This document shows, piece by piece, positions 43,335-55,593 of a stretch of 64,000 bases of DNA (position 1 is its first letter; the number at the start of each line of letters is the position of its first letter). The stretch is from Rutpela maculata. Its lineage: Eukaryota > Arthropoda > Insecta > Coleoptera > Cerambycidae. The notes below the pieces were generated by a model. It saw only the letters and a program-made list of their open reading frames with translations, was not told the origin of the DNA and searched no databases. The translations under genes and the position numbers were made by a program. The stretch lies in contig OW386293.2 of NCBI GenBank assembly GCA_936432065.2, forward strand, positions 21,030,234 through 21,094,233, given 5' to 3'.

Positions 43335-46300
43335 GTGTTGGCTAGGGAATGCGGTGCCCCCAGAGAAATAAAGATTTCCCAGCTTCAAAGAATTCCAAGC
43401 AGTCTGTTGTTGCAAGGATATGTGAATGGAAGAAAATGCGTGTTTACTATTGACACCGGTGCTACGTCATCAATAGTGCGGCCAGGGTTTATATCAGGCT
43501 TGCAGATTGACAAGAGGCAAAATGGAGTAATCATTCGGACACCCACGGGGGAAAGGGCTGCGGTCCATGGAGAAGTCGACTTGGAACTGCAGGTTGGACG
43601 GTTGAGGTTCAATTACAAGGTCATTGTGGCTGACATTATGGATGATTTCATTTTGGGTCTGGACATCATGGGAGAGCAGGGATTTATTGTTGATGTAGAG
43701 GAGCGAGTCTTAAAAATTGGAAATGAGGAATTTATTCTGGCAACCGCAGATGACCAATTCCATAAAGCAAGGTTGTTAACAACAGAGACGATCAAGATTC
43801 CTGCTCATTCAGAACAAATGATCGATGCTGCCTTAGAAGGAAATCCTGGAGGGTACCGTGTTGGCCTAGTTGAAGATGACGAATCGATTAAGTCCCTACC
43901 CAATGTTATTGTGGCGAGAACTTTAACCCGGACTAAAGACAAAATCCCAATAAGAGTCGTTAATTTAAATTCCCACTCAGTGACAATTAAGGAAGGCAAA
44001 CCGATTGGCTCCTATGAACCAGTCACATGGGTAGTGAGGTGCGAGGAACAAACAGAGGGAAGTTCGTCTACAAAAATATACCAGGAAGTTTTGACCTTGC
44101 TGAGTACTCAGTTGGAGCATTTATCTGAGGATGAACGAAGGGAGGCAATCAAGTTCCTGGAAAAGGAAAGTTCAGTATTTGCCAAGAATACAGAGGCCCT
44201 TACAAAAACAGACATAGTCCAGCATCGGATAAATACTGGCGACTCACCAGCTATTCGACAACCACCTAGGAGGCTTCCATTAGCAAAACAAGAAGATGCC
44301 TCGGCAACGATAGACAAGATGCTACAAGATGGAGTCATTGAGGAGTCAACGAGTCCCTAGTCATCGCCAGTAGTTTTGGTTGGCAAGAAGGACGGAACGT
44401 TAAGATTTTGTGTCCATTATCGAAAATTAAACGATGTCACGAAGAAAGACAGTTACCCATTACCACGAATTGATGACACATTAAGCACGTTGGCAGGCTC
44501 ACGTTGGTTTTCTACGTTAGATCTTAGGAGTGGATACTGGCAAGTGGGGCTTCATCCTGAAGATAAAGAAAAGACAGCGTTTTCAGCAGGCAGTGGACTT
44601 TATCAATTTACCGTGATGCCTTTTGGACTTTGCAATGCGCCAGCTACCTTTGAAAGATTGATGGAATTCGTGCTGCGAGGGCTAACCTGGAGGACGTGCC
44701 TGGTTTACCTTGACGACGTGCTTGTTATGGGACAGGACTTTACAGAACATTTGAAAAATCTTCAAGAAGTATTTGGGCGAGTCAGGAATGCCCATCTGAA
44801 GTTGAACCCGAAGAAGTGCCTGCTATTCCAGAAAGAAGTCAAATTTCTTGGTCACGTGGTGTCTTCGGATGGAATACAAACAGACCCCGACAAAATTTCT
44901 GCTGTACGAGATTGGCCAAGACCATGTAACGTTCATGAAGTAAGGAGCTTCCTTGGCCTCTGCACTTATTATAGGCGCTTTGTGGAAGGGTTTGCAGAAA
45001 TTGCGAAGCCATTACACCGGCTGACAGAAGAAAAAGTGCAGTACCAATGGACACCGGAATGTGAAACGGCATGGAGAAAATTGAAGGCAGCTCTATGCAC
45101 TGGTCCTGTGCTAGCGTACCCACAACGGGAAGGACTTTTTATTTTAGACATGGATGCCAGCAATTCTTCGGTCGGTTGTGTACTGTCTCAAATCCAGAAT
45201 GGGCAGGAAAGAGTGATCGAGTACTTCAGCAAGGTGCTGTCCAAACCGGAAAGAAACTATTGTGTAACCCGGAAAGAGTTACTGGCCATCGTTAAATCAG
45301 TGGACCATTTTCATAAATATCTTTATGGACGACATTTCAAGATTCGGACCGACCATGCTGCATTAAAATGACTGTTGCAGTTGAAAACCCCTGAAGGTCA
45401 ACTGGCTCGTTGGATAGAACGGCTGCAACAGTATGATTTCAAAATCGAACATCGACCTGGAAGATATCATAAGAACGCAGACGCTTTATCTAGAAGACCG
45501 TGCAAGGAAGATTGCAAGCACTGCCGCCACGTTGAGAAATTGCAGGGTACGGTGGCCGTCAACACTATTAAAATAGAGGTTCCGGACAACCGAAGCCCTG
45601 AGATAAGAACAACTGAATGACGCAGAGATTGGGGCTATATTGAAAGCAAAGGAGAAAGGAATTCGACCAGCGTGGAAGGATGTTTCGGACAAGGCAGTTG
45701 GATTGAAGGCTTTGTGGGCTCAATGGGATTCACTTAAAGTCATGAACGGGCTGCTAAAGAGAGCTTGGGAAAGCCCGGATGGCAGGGAAGTTGTTATGCG
45801 TCTAGTGATTCCCAGGTGTCGGGTACCGAAAGTACTTCAGGAAGTGCATAATGGAGCATCCGGTGGGCACTTCGGCGTTAATAAGACCCTGAATAAAGTA
45901 CGAGAACGATTTTATTGGGTAAATAGTCGTCAAGATGTGGAAGCTTGGTGTCGCAATTGCAAAATTTGTGCAGCCAGTAAGGGACCACAGACTAGAAGTA
46001 GGGGTGCAATGAAGCAATATAACGTCGGGGCTCCTTTCGAGAGGATCGCAATCGATATAGCCGGCCCATTCCCAGTAACCAAGGATGGTAACAAGTATAT
46101 ACTGGTTGCCATGGACTATTTTAGGAAGTGGCCAGAGGCCTATGCGATTCCAAACCAAGAAGCAGTCACTGTCGCCAAAGTCTTGGTAGATAATTTGATA
46201 TGTTGGTTTGGTGTACCCCTGGAGCTGCACAGATCAAGGGAGGAACTTTGAGTCAGCAAATCTGCAAGTTATTGGGGATACATAAAACACGGACAACAGC

Positions 46301-46895
46301 CCTTCACCCGCAATCAGATGGAATGGTGGAACGACATAACAAGACCATGAAAGAACATCTCTCTAAAGTGGTTCATAAGAATCAACGTGATTGGGATCTC
46401 CACATACCGTTCTTCCTCATGGCATACAGAGCTGCTATCCACGAGTCTACGAAACAAACTCCAGCCCGTGTAGTATTTGGACATGAGATCAGACTGCCGT
46501 GTGATTTGATTTTCGGAACACCAGGCGGAGAACAGCTTCCTGTGAACAGCTATGTGGATGAAATGAGTGAACGGCTAAGAAATGTTCATGAGCTGGTTAG
46601 AGACCAAATCACCATAGCCAGTGACCGAATGAAGGCTCGATACGACCGTAAGGGTAGTTCAGAAGGGTTCAAGGCAGGAGATCTGGTTTGGCTGTGCAAC
46701 CCACAGCGGAAGAAAGGGAAGTCACCGAAACTTCAACCTCCTTGGGAAGGACCTTATACTGTTATTACCCGAATTAATGATGTCGTCTATCGTATTCAAC
46801 GAAACAAAAAGTCCAAGATGAAGATTGTACACTTGGATAGACTGGCGAAGTATGTGAAAGAGGCTGAATTGCCTGACCGGGACGTTCAGGCTTAA
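43335..46895 (+). pseudogene. pol: Gypsy-2 pol, two stops and two frameshifts
   Basis: Same frame from 43335 to about 45605 except for stops at 44358-44360 (TAG) and 45369-45371 (TGA). Both fall where Gypsy proteins carry tryptophan, as G-to-A changes would give. Protease DTGA at 43452. RT: YLDD at 44706-44717 with LDLRSGYWQV upstream. RNase H: MDASNSSVGCVLSQ (about 45150). A shift near 45600 moves coding to another frame (45607-46235), which holds the zinc region GGHFGVNKTL and IDIAGPFP (first D of DDE). A second shift at about 46228, with a 2-base loss, removes the second catalytic aspartate. HPQSDGMVERHNKT (the E) follows in the original frame. It cannot make working Pol. Host relatives could supply it in trans. 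Confidence 0.9.
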
Positions 46896-46906
46896 GGAGG
46901 GGGCAG

Positions 46907-47358
46907 TGTAATATGTTGCAACCCCTTAAAATTTAAGGTTGGTTACTAAAAAGTAGGCAGACTTCAACAGATCGAATGTCTGAATGAATGTAGTGTATTT
47001 GCACCTACTCGAGAAACCTACCAGAAGTTAGTTCTGGTGACATCTGGAATTATCTAGAGAATGGTGGCGTCATCACAGAACAATCGAGATCTGTCATTTT
47101 TAGGTATAAAAGACCGACCGCATTCTCGGCGAGTAATTTAGTAGTTCAGAAAGTATAGAAAGTGAGGTTAAGACTTCAAAGATAAACAAAGTGATAAACA
47201 TTGTGATTTTAGTCAGTAAAGTGTATTTAAATTAATAATAGTATTGTGAAGTATCCAGTAAATATTTAATAAAGTGTGTTAGTGGACATCTCTTGTTATA
47301 ATTTTTGAAACCCACGGATTTTGCGAGGGTGGTTTCCTAAGGGTGGAAACACGTTACA
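46907..47358 (+). repeat. Gypsy-2 3' LTR
   Basis: 452 bases. It lacks the ATGTT-type 5-bp repeat seen in the 5' LTR near 40985 and carries TATAAAAG at 47105. Confidence 0.93.
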
Positions 47359-47362
47359 GTAT

Positions 47363-48158
47363 TTAAATTAATTTTCAGAGAATGACATAATATCAACTAA
47401 TTTTGATGTTATCAAACAATCTACAGTATCAGATAATGTAATAAAGTCTGTGAAAAAATTTGTGAAAACCGAGTAGCTCAAAAATTGTCAAAATAATATT
47501 AAGATTAAACAATTTTATATAATTCGAAATGAGCTAACTATTGAATACAATGTGTTAATGTGGAATAACAGAGTAATAATACCTGATAAACTAAAACAAA
47601 AAATGCTTTCACAGTTTCATATGTCACATGTAGGTGTTGTAAGTATCGCAAGATCCTGTTTTTATTAGCCAGGAATAAATAGACATTGAAAATTTGGCAA
47701 AAAGTTGCGAAAATTGTACAATAAATAAAATACGCTCTCCGAAAACACAATTACATCCCTGGAAATGACCTGAAGAAATATTTTTACGCATTCATATCGG
47801 AAAATTTACTTATTTTGTTAGAGTGTCTGAATTAAAATTGGCATAGAAACGCCACAAGAATCAGATCTTAAAAAGTAACGTTCAAAGTGTTTTAAAAGAT
47901 TCAGAAGTAAATAGTCAGGATACTACTACCCCCTGAAATTGTGGATCACCAGGTTCAAAATAACGAGAACATTCTTGTTCGAATACTCACCTGTTGGTAG
48001 ACCAAAGAGAAACGTTAAACCTCCCCATCGTTTAATTTATGACAGTATATAGCTTATTTTAAAATTACTTGGAATGGGGATATTAGGGTTGGTAAAATTA
48101 AATACTTATTCTAGTTAGTGAAATTATTTGATTCTAATCTAATTTTGTGACGGAAAAT
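47363..48158 (+). pseudogene. Element C integrase remnant
   Basis: Continuation of element C after Gypsy-2. Plus-strand pieces read YNVLMWNNRVIIPDKLKQKML and QFHMSHVGVVSIARSC (47540-47665). This is the Gypsy integrase N-terminal zinc region with its HxxHxG-like start. A PVGRPKRNVKPPHRL tail lies at about 47990-48035. Many stops interrupt it; the catalytic core is not readable. Confidence 0.6.
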
Positions 48159-48421
48159 GTTATATGTTTAATTATTAATTATTATCAATTAATAACATAG
48201 AAAATATTTATGATTTTCCGTTTCAACGGACTTGTATTTTTTATAGTTAATTTAATCGATAACTAAAGTAAGTGTACTTTTTTTTAGAACTTTTTATCTA
48301 CTTTTTATAATAAGATTTTTATTTGTACTCAGTCTCGTATTGTATGTCATGTTGAAATGATCTAATTAAAGAATAATTATTTTATAACAAAGTGATTATT
48401 TTACCCAGTATTTTCCCTGGA
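48159..48421 (+). repeat. Element C 3' LTR
   Basis: Intact about 263-bp LTR. It gives the unoccupied form of the site hit by the foldback in the 5' LTR. Confidence 0.8.
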
Positions 48422-48545
48422 TACCTCACACATATTTTTTGTAAAATTTCACTATACCTCGCTGTCCTATAAATAGTTGGGTCAAATACCTGTTGAGGCA
48501 GTGTAATTAAAGAAATAAATAAGTAAATCTTATTATTATATTTAA
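48422..48545 (+). mobile_element. Probable LINE 3' end displaced by element C
   Basis: AATAAATAAGTAAATC followed by TTATTATTAT at about 48513-48541 looks like the poly(A) signal and triplet tail of the LINE that ends abruptly at 37127. Confidence 0.4.
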
Positions 48546-50030
48546 AACACCTTGTATTATCAAAACTCATAAAAATTAATAGCGAAAGATTTGACTATAA
48601 AAAGTTGAAAGGAATTGCGCCAAAATTATACCAATTAATAGAGTTAACACTTCACATACCTTTAGCTCAATAAAAATGCTTGATGAGGCGTATAACCCGT
48701 GCCGAACGCGATCAATCTTCAGAATCCTCTCGCATGTATAAAATGCAAAATAACACAACGGAAGCAACTTGAGCAAATGAATTTTCAATTCAATTTTCAC
48801 AAAGTTGCAGTGAGGGCAAATAGAGGTAGTTCAAAATGTGCGAGCTACATGGGCAATATATGTTTGAGCGGTAAATGGCAATCGATAAGCCCCGTGAATA
48901 AGGTGCAGAAAGAGCAATAAGTCTACTATTGGACTCTTCGATATTTTATTATGTGCGCCCCTAGAAAACGAACGAATTCCAGCCTTGCTCCAACTATGAA
49001 ATATTTCAGTCCCCGGCGTTCAGCACTTCGTTCCGTGGCAATTTATATTTCGAGTACATCATGGCCTTATAATGATCCTCGGGAGTCATTAGTTTCTAAA
49101 ACAAATTGACAGTAATATTAATCGCGATTCATTTATTTAACTACCAACTCTCTAAATCAAATAAAATTTTGTGTTACAACGCCGTTTTGTTATGTTCTAT
49201 AATTTAGTGTCTGCGTTGGGCTTATGTTAATTTAATTTCTATTACTTAATGGTTGTAAATAAGACAGACAACTAACGAATTCACTGATTTATTACAAATA
49301 ATTCTAGTTAAGGGAGCTACCCATAAGTTATTCCATAACTATACATTTGTAGGATACGGAAATAGTAGTAACTGGAGGTTTTAACTTCGGAATAATGTCA
49401 TATGAATTAGATTTCGTTCATTTTTGGCAACTTAATAGTAAATGCATCTAAGAAAAGTTTCTATTCCATGCAGGAATAAGGGGTGATTGCCACCCTTTTC
49501 AGGAGTTGGCACTTAAAATAGAAACAAAAACATTAGAACTGAAAGAGAATCAAATTTTGAGAAAAAAAATCCTCTGCAACTTATCACACTAAAACTATTT
49601 AAAAAAACAATTTTTAAAAGGTAAAACAAAAGCAAAAGTTAAACTATTATTTGTAATCAAAAACCTAGCCTATTACTTAAAAGAAATAGAGTAAATTTCT
49701 GTCTGGGATATAAAAAGGTAAAATTCGTAAATAAACTAACGGACCTTTGAAATAAAAAATTTAACAGTAAAAAATATTATTCTAAAGACAAAGGTATCGG
49801 TAGACAAATCGGGGGCAGGCAAATAAATTGTGCTTACGAAATTATACAATTATAACAATTTATACAAAATGAATATTACACAGAGAGACAGACAGACGTG
49901 AAAAGTACGTGGTATGCGGTAATCTAAAAATGTAAAACACTAGTGCTTGGCAAAAGGCCAGAATATATAAAAACTTACAAGGCATACCCTAACAAGGAAA
50001 GTGGATACTTAGTTGGTCAACCTAATACTA
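48546..50030. other. No gene identified; partly complex sequence
   Basis: 48580-49090 is less simple and more GC-balanced than its surroundings. It has a 73-codon plus frame (48699-48920) with no known motif. It may be single-copy host DNA. 49100-50030 is AT-rich with no feature. Confidence 0.35.
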
Positions 50031-50039
50031 CTATAAGAA

Positions 50040-51410
50040 TACATTAACTAAAATATTACTAATAATGAACATGTTTTGATTCTTTAAATCAATAAACGAA
50101 TCTTTAAATGTAAGCAAAGGTAAGTACAAAGGCAATGAAATTAAATGCATAGTAGCATTTACTAGTGAAATATTTTGTCGAACTCCTCTATATGTTTCCT
50201 TAAATATATAAGGAATAAGAAACCAGACTGCAACCAACAGCTATTCTCCGGACTAATGCCCCGTAGAGCGCTGAATTACGAATTACAAGCCTGGCCGCGT
50301 TAAGTACAATAACTATGTATTGCCACAAAACGCTAAGTTTCGATTGTAATAGACACCAGCCGAAAGACTTATTCCCATTCAAAGGAGCTCTCGTGCCAGC
50401 CACCCCATACCACTTGCAGACTGCAGTTTCGAGCTACTGGCTCTCGTCAGTGCAAGGTAGGTCTGAGACGGCTGTAACGAGGCATTTGTTCACTCTTGGT
50501 ACATGACGAGATTTATAAAACCACGACATGCAACAAAAATGACAGGCTCCATCTAGCGGCTGATATCCATTACAATCGAAACAGCAGTAGCCCTGACATG
50601 GGCACAGTTAGTAGATATGCTTCTAGAGGGCAGAATATTTACTAGTGAAATATTTTGTCGAACTCCTCTATATGTTTCCTTAAATATATAAGGAATAAGA
50701 AACCAGACTGCAACCAACAGCTATTCTCCGGACTAATGCCCCGCCGAGCGCTGAATTACGAATGGATATCAGCCGCTAGATGGAGCCTGTCATTTTTGTT
50801 GCATGTCGTGGTTTTATAAATCTCGTCATGTACCAAGAGTGAACAAATGCCTCGTTACAGCCGTCTCAGACCTACCTTGCACTGACGAGAGCCAATAGCT
50901 CGAAACTGCAGTCTGCAAGTGGTATGGGGTGGCTGGCACGAGAGCTCCTTTGAATGGGAATAAGTCTTTCGGCTGGTGTCTATTACAATCGAAACTTAGC
51001 GTTTTGTGGCAATACATAGTTATTGTACTTAACGCGACCAGGCATTAGTCCGGAGAATAGCTGTTGGTTGCAGTCTGGTTTCTTATTCCTTATATATTTA
51101 AGGAAACATATAGAGGAGTTCGACAAAATATTTCACTAGTAAATATTCTGCCCTCTAGAAGCATATCTACTAATGCATAGTAACATATTACTTGAAGAGA
51201 ACTTTAAACAAAAGTTTACAAATAAACATGTGATACTTAAATCAATTAATCTCTAAATGTAGGCAATGGTAATCACAAAAGAAATGAAATTAAATGCATC
51301 GTAGTCGTAGTATATTACTTGGAGAAAACACTAAAAGTTTACAAATGAAAAACGTGATACTGTAAAGCAACAAACAAATCTTTACACGTAGGTAATAGTA
51401 TATTACATAG
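50040..51410 (+). repeat. About 125-bp tandem repeat, three diverged units, split by a palindrome
   Basis: Units at about 50040-50154, 51183-51306 and 51307-51410 share (A/T)TATTACT, GT(T/G)TTGAT/ATACT..AA.CAA, TCT(T/C)TAAATGTA.GCAA.GGTAA and ATGAAATTAAATGCAT. The palindromic element at 50155-51171 lies between units 1 and 2. Confidence 0.5.
50155..51171. mobile_element. Triple-palindrome foldback flanked by AATGCATAGTA repeats
   Basis: An inner inverted repeat of 276 bp (50296-50571 and 50761-51036) is almost perfect. An outer block of about 115 bp (TTACTAGTGAAATATTTTGT...) occurs three times: direct at 50157 and 50637, inverted at about 51030-51144. AATGCATAGTA flanks both sides (50144-50154 and 51172-51182), a 7-11-bp direct repeat as left by Mutator-like or hAT-like transposition. 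The true right end (TAGAAGCATATCTACT) is also found internally at 50608-50625. The two identical 63-codon frames are arm by-products. Confidence 0.75.
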
Positions 51411-53735
51411 GTGGAAAGTGTTTTATTGTTGTCGAGAGATGAAACAACAAATATCTACATAAGTTTTTTAACGACAAACATTAAGCACTCTCGAAAACAA
51501 TTTTGTTTGTCTGTTACAGTAATTCCACAACGAGGTGAAATTAAACAAAAAATGCACAACACATATTGAATGAGGCACATTATAGAATACACAGCTACAG
51601 TTTACGAAGGAATATAAGGATATGTAGCCATTAGATACTGCAAGTTGCCGATAAACACAAGGGAGTCATATAAATGTTTTGTACTTACAGGAACTGCTGA
51701 GAACTACTGACGAATACACTTTATAGTGGTTACAAGAACAACTTGATTCAGTTAAAACCATACCAAAATTCAAAACTATACCATTTTAGGTATACTAAAC
51801 ACTATTACGTAATGTTCTTTACCTACGATCACTACTGTAAATAGTAAAAAAACACACTACCTACCATCTATGTAAGTTGAACTTTATATATTGTAAACAA
51901 ATCGTACTGTAAACAAATCGCACGGTAAACAAAACGCACGGGACACGCAATTATAGGTGGCTTATATCACTGACGCGGGGTTTAAAAAAACAAATGCGCC
52001 TACGTAATTTTCAAACGCTGTCAAAACTGACATAATATTTGTTGAATAATATTGTTGACAAGTAAACTAAATCCAGATTTTACTAAATAAATAAATAAAT
52101 ATGACCGTAGGTAAAGTATAGTACATAATTCGAGCTGTAAAGCAATTACGCACTCATGGAAATACTTTTCCATTCGTGCGTAATATGCTTCTTACAACAC
52201 TCATTACGTAATATACTACTAATATTAAACTGCACTAAGAGAAACTGTAGCTTCAATATCAAATTATCTTGTAGTTTTTCACGTCTTTACTAGACAAATT
52301 CTCGTGTTAAAATATCACCATCAAAATTCACCGTAATAGTTAATTATATAACACCACAAATAAACGACTTCCAGGGCCAAAGCCCTATAAAAGTAACTTA
52401 GAGACGCTGGGTCGCCATATTATATTCCTCATTTCTCGCACTGCCTTATGGGTGTGCACTTAAGTGGAGCTTAGGATTACAAAACAATCTCAATTCGATA
52501 CTTTAAATTTATGGTCTCCTACTGAAGAAATTTGTCTCACTTTGATACCTTAAAAGCATTTATTTACGCGTAATATTCTGTAATGTCTAAAGTGCCTTGA
52601 AGATAGCGACGGCGTTAGTTTATTTTTTGACAAAAATATAAAATAATGTAAGTTAGCAGATTTTAACCGAAATTTATTAATAAAAAATGAACCATTACAA
52701 CACACCTTATCTTGAGGAAAGAGGTATTTCAAAATGATTTTCATCAAATAACTCGAAAAGTATTACATTGAGCGAACACATGCTAGAGACAAATAAGAAC
52801 ACTACTAAATTGAGGACGAATTTTATTTTTTACTAATTTCTGTAGAGTTAATGGTCTCAGAGATTTGGAAGTATAAAGATAGCATCAAAACGATTGTAAG
52901 ACGAAGTATTTGTTTTGATGATGATTTGATGTGCTTTGATATATTTAGCAAAATAAAATAATACTACCAAAACTAACTTGAACTCTAATACTCTAAATTG
53001 AATGAAATAAGTTTTGGATGTAATTTAGATCACATACACTTGGGGTGTAATACTTTGCAGACAAGAAACTAGACTAATAAGTTTCTTGGATTGTACATTG
53101 ACAATAAATTAAAGTTTCAAGAACAATTCCTAAGTAATAAATTAGTATCGGGACTTTGCAATTGGAACAATTCCCAAGGACTTAGCTGCACAAGAACGAC
53201 GTCTTCCTGAAACCTATTTGGTTTTCAAGAATTTTTAGCACCGGAAAAGGGCCTTATGGGCATCCATCATTTAATTTATAATTGTGTCACCTTTTCTTTT
53301 GAAGACGTCTCAATATTCCCAATTTATTAAATTTTAATTTGAATTCTTTAATAATGTACGTTTTCTGTTTCTTTTAATCAAAATTGTTATGAATTATATT
53401 TTGTCATTCAATACTTCTTAGCATTAACTATAGGAGTAGACTCAAATTGATTCTTCAATGTTGTCTATAGTAAAATGTTGGCAAGAATAACAGCAAATAA
53501 ATAATATATTTTTTAATCAACCAAACCAAAAGTATTACTTATTACAAATTATGAAATATATTTTACAGCCTTATATAATTTAATAACTTCTTCCTATTTC
53601 TATTCAGAGGATATCCTGATTAAAAAAACAACAAATATATAATATTCTATTATCCACGACTATTAGTCCTGTCAATGAAGGGCTTTTAGAGGGAAATGCC
53701 GAGATTCCAATTTTTGAATTCAGGGCTATGTTTGA
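51411..53735. other. No gene seen
   Basis: AT-rich noncoding DNA. A perfect-looking 17-bp stem hairpin TTACGCAC.CATGGAAA at 52146-52183 and an (AAAT)n near 52085 are the only marked structures. Short frames lack motifs. Confidence 0.4.
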
Positions 53736-55209
53736 ACTAGTTAGGAGGTAAACATACCAAAATTCTCCGAACATAGGAGGTATGGGAGGTGCAGGAGGGC
53801 ACGAAGAAGGTTTTTGGTTTTTCGCTCATATCTCGAAAACGGTTAGCCCTAACCAAAAAGTGGCTATATGCAAAATTAAAGCTGACTAAATTTTCTACAA
53901 TTTCCTATTAACTTTTTTCGTATGTATCTGTTATAGTTATCGAGGTACACGCTCGTCAAATTCGCAAATTTTCGCAAATTTTTTTGCCTCACGTTTTTTG
54001 ATAATCTTTGGCACCGTAATACCTAGGTAGAAAGAAGTCATATAATAAACACAACCATTCATTGAAATGAAATTAAATATAAATAAATTTAAAAAAATAA
54101 AATGATATAAAGGCACGTTAAGTACATGTACATTCAGTGCATGTAATGACGAAAAATTATAAAATAAAAAATCGCATTATTTTTGCTCTCTTATTGAGGG
54201 AGAGTCCTTGGGCTGAGGTGGTGGCTAGTACTCTTCGTATTTTTTTTTTGTGGCACTGTGGAACTAGTCTAATCGGCCAGAAACAAAATATTGATGTTAA
54301 GACCAATACTTAATGCAGATTTGGAATGGTTATTTAATTTGTATATGCTTACTAGCTCTATGAATATTATAAACCATATACTCTTCATCTTCTTCGAGAT
54401 TAAAATATAATTTACATAAAACTGGGAATAATAGAAACGAGTAGAATTTGCATTTGCATGTGTCCGACTGCGAATACCCATTTTATTCATATTTTATACA
54501 GATACGGTACGCATTTCATAATATTCTTATTAAAAACACCATGTTCCGTATTTTGGGGTAACATTGATATATCATCTAATCTACATAAAGTTGGTTTGAA
54601 CCTAAGAGACACCCGGTATATTGCGGTTTATAAATGTTGTACATCTTCACATTTTTGTATGCTTAATTAAAAACTTTAGTAACGTTTTGCTCTAAAATTA
54701 AAATAAAACCTCTGGTGGTCACCATGTATTACAGATACGGCCCAATTTCAACAGGGATTATTCTACTATGTTGTTTTATATATGTTCCAAAGTGTAATTA
54801 TATATTTTAAATCTAACAGAGTTATCGTGTTTACAAGAAATGGTATATACACACACAAACACACACACAGACATTTTTATTGTGTTTTGTTGGGTTATGA
54901 AAGGTACAAAAATTTTTTTTCTATGATGATTATTAAAATTTTTTGTCCAGTTTTAATAAAGTTAGAATAAATAAAAAAATATATAAAAGCCATTACTAAA
55001 CGGTAACAGATACAAAAAAAAAATTAATAGAATCATTATTGTGGGAAATTTTGTCAGCTTCAATTTTATAAATAAACACTTTTTGGCTAGGGCTGACCGT
55101 TTTCGAGATATGAGCGAAAAACAAAAAACCGGGACTTTCTTCGTGCCTCCCTGCACGCCCCGCACCTCCTATGTTCGGGGATTTTCGGTATGTTTACCTC
55201 CTAACTAGT
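53736..55209. mobile_element. Inverted-repeat (foldback) element
   Basis: Arms of about 210 bp: 53736-53945 and 55000-55209. Ends are ACTAGTTAGGAGGTAAACAT and its reverse complement. Both arms share TTTTTCGCTCATATCTCGAA followed by AACGGT(T/C)AGCCCTA. The arms differ at many sites. The spacer has a (CA)n run (54850-54870) and no gene. No target duplication is clear. Confidence 0.65.
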
Positions 55210-55470
55210 ACTAACCCAACTGACAAATAATAATAGTCATTATCCCAACCTAACGTATAATGAACATAATCTAATTATAACGACCCTTTGAGCAATTAGG
55301 AACAAGCAATTTTCATAAAGAAGTATCGAGTCCATATTTTCCAAGAGAGAGTCCATGTTTTTGTGTTCGACGTTTAAAACCTCAAAAAAAGTTTTACTGT
55401 TTAACTTTATTTTTTCACTCTTAAACGATTAATACGGTTAAAATTTACGATAGTCGTGGATACGGTATAA

Positions 55471-55588
55471 TATTCAGCTCGCGTATAATGGCTATTATCT
55501 GCTCGGATGATTTACGACACTCGCCTTCGGCTCGTGACGTAAACATCTCCCTCGCAAGTAATTACCATCATTATACGCTTGCTGAATA
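55471..55588. ncRNA. Long imperfect hairpin, function unknown
   Basis: TATTCAGCTCGCGTATAATG at the left pairs with CATTATACGCTTGCTGAATA at the right. Inward, GATTTACG.CACTCGCC and GGCTCGTGACGTAAACATC close on a TTC loop. The stem is near 55 bp and GC-richer than its surroundings. It could be a tiny MITE or a structured RNA gene. Confidence 0.45.
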
Positions 55589-55593
55589 ACCCA

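Larger units (their letters stand above)
40957..47358 (+). mobile_element. Gypsy-2: complete but disabled Gypsy LTR retrotransposon
   Basis: LTRs of 457 bp (40957-41413) and 452 bp (46907-47358) differ by a 5-bp indel and about six substitutions. GTAT at 40953-40956 and 47359-47362 is a 4-bp target duplication. Primer-binding site, gag, pol in Gypsy order and the polypurine tract AAGGAGGGGGCAG (46894-46906) are all present. Pol carries two stops and two frameshifts. It sits inside element C between RNase H and integrase. Confidence 0.93.
37128..48421 (+). mobile_element. Element C: old Gypsy LTR retrotransposon hosting three later insertions
   Basis: LTRs of about 260 bp (37128-39025 with a 1.64-kb insert, and 48159-48421) share TGTTATAT.TTTAATTATTA, GATAACTAAAGTAAGTGTAC, TTTTTATCTACTTTTTATAA and GTATGTCATGTTGAAATGAT. 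A primer-binding site TGGCGACGAGATTT follows the left LTR at 39026. The coding part starts already in RT and carries a FLDDI motif, a decayed RNase H and an integrase zinc region. Gag and protease are missing. LTR differences are many, so it is much older than Gypsy-1 and Gypsy-2. No target duplication is secure. Confidence 0.8.

Noticed and set aside
50315..50506. 63-codon frame identical to one at 50826-51017 on the other strand
   Set aside because: The two are the two arms of one palindrome. There is no domain, and the frame has no support beyond the duplication.
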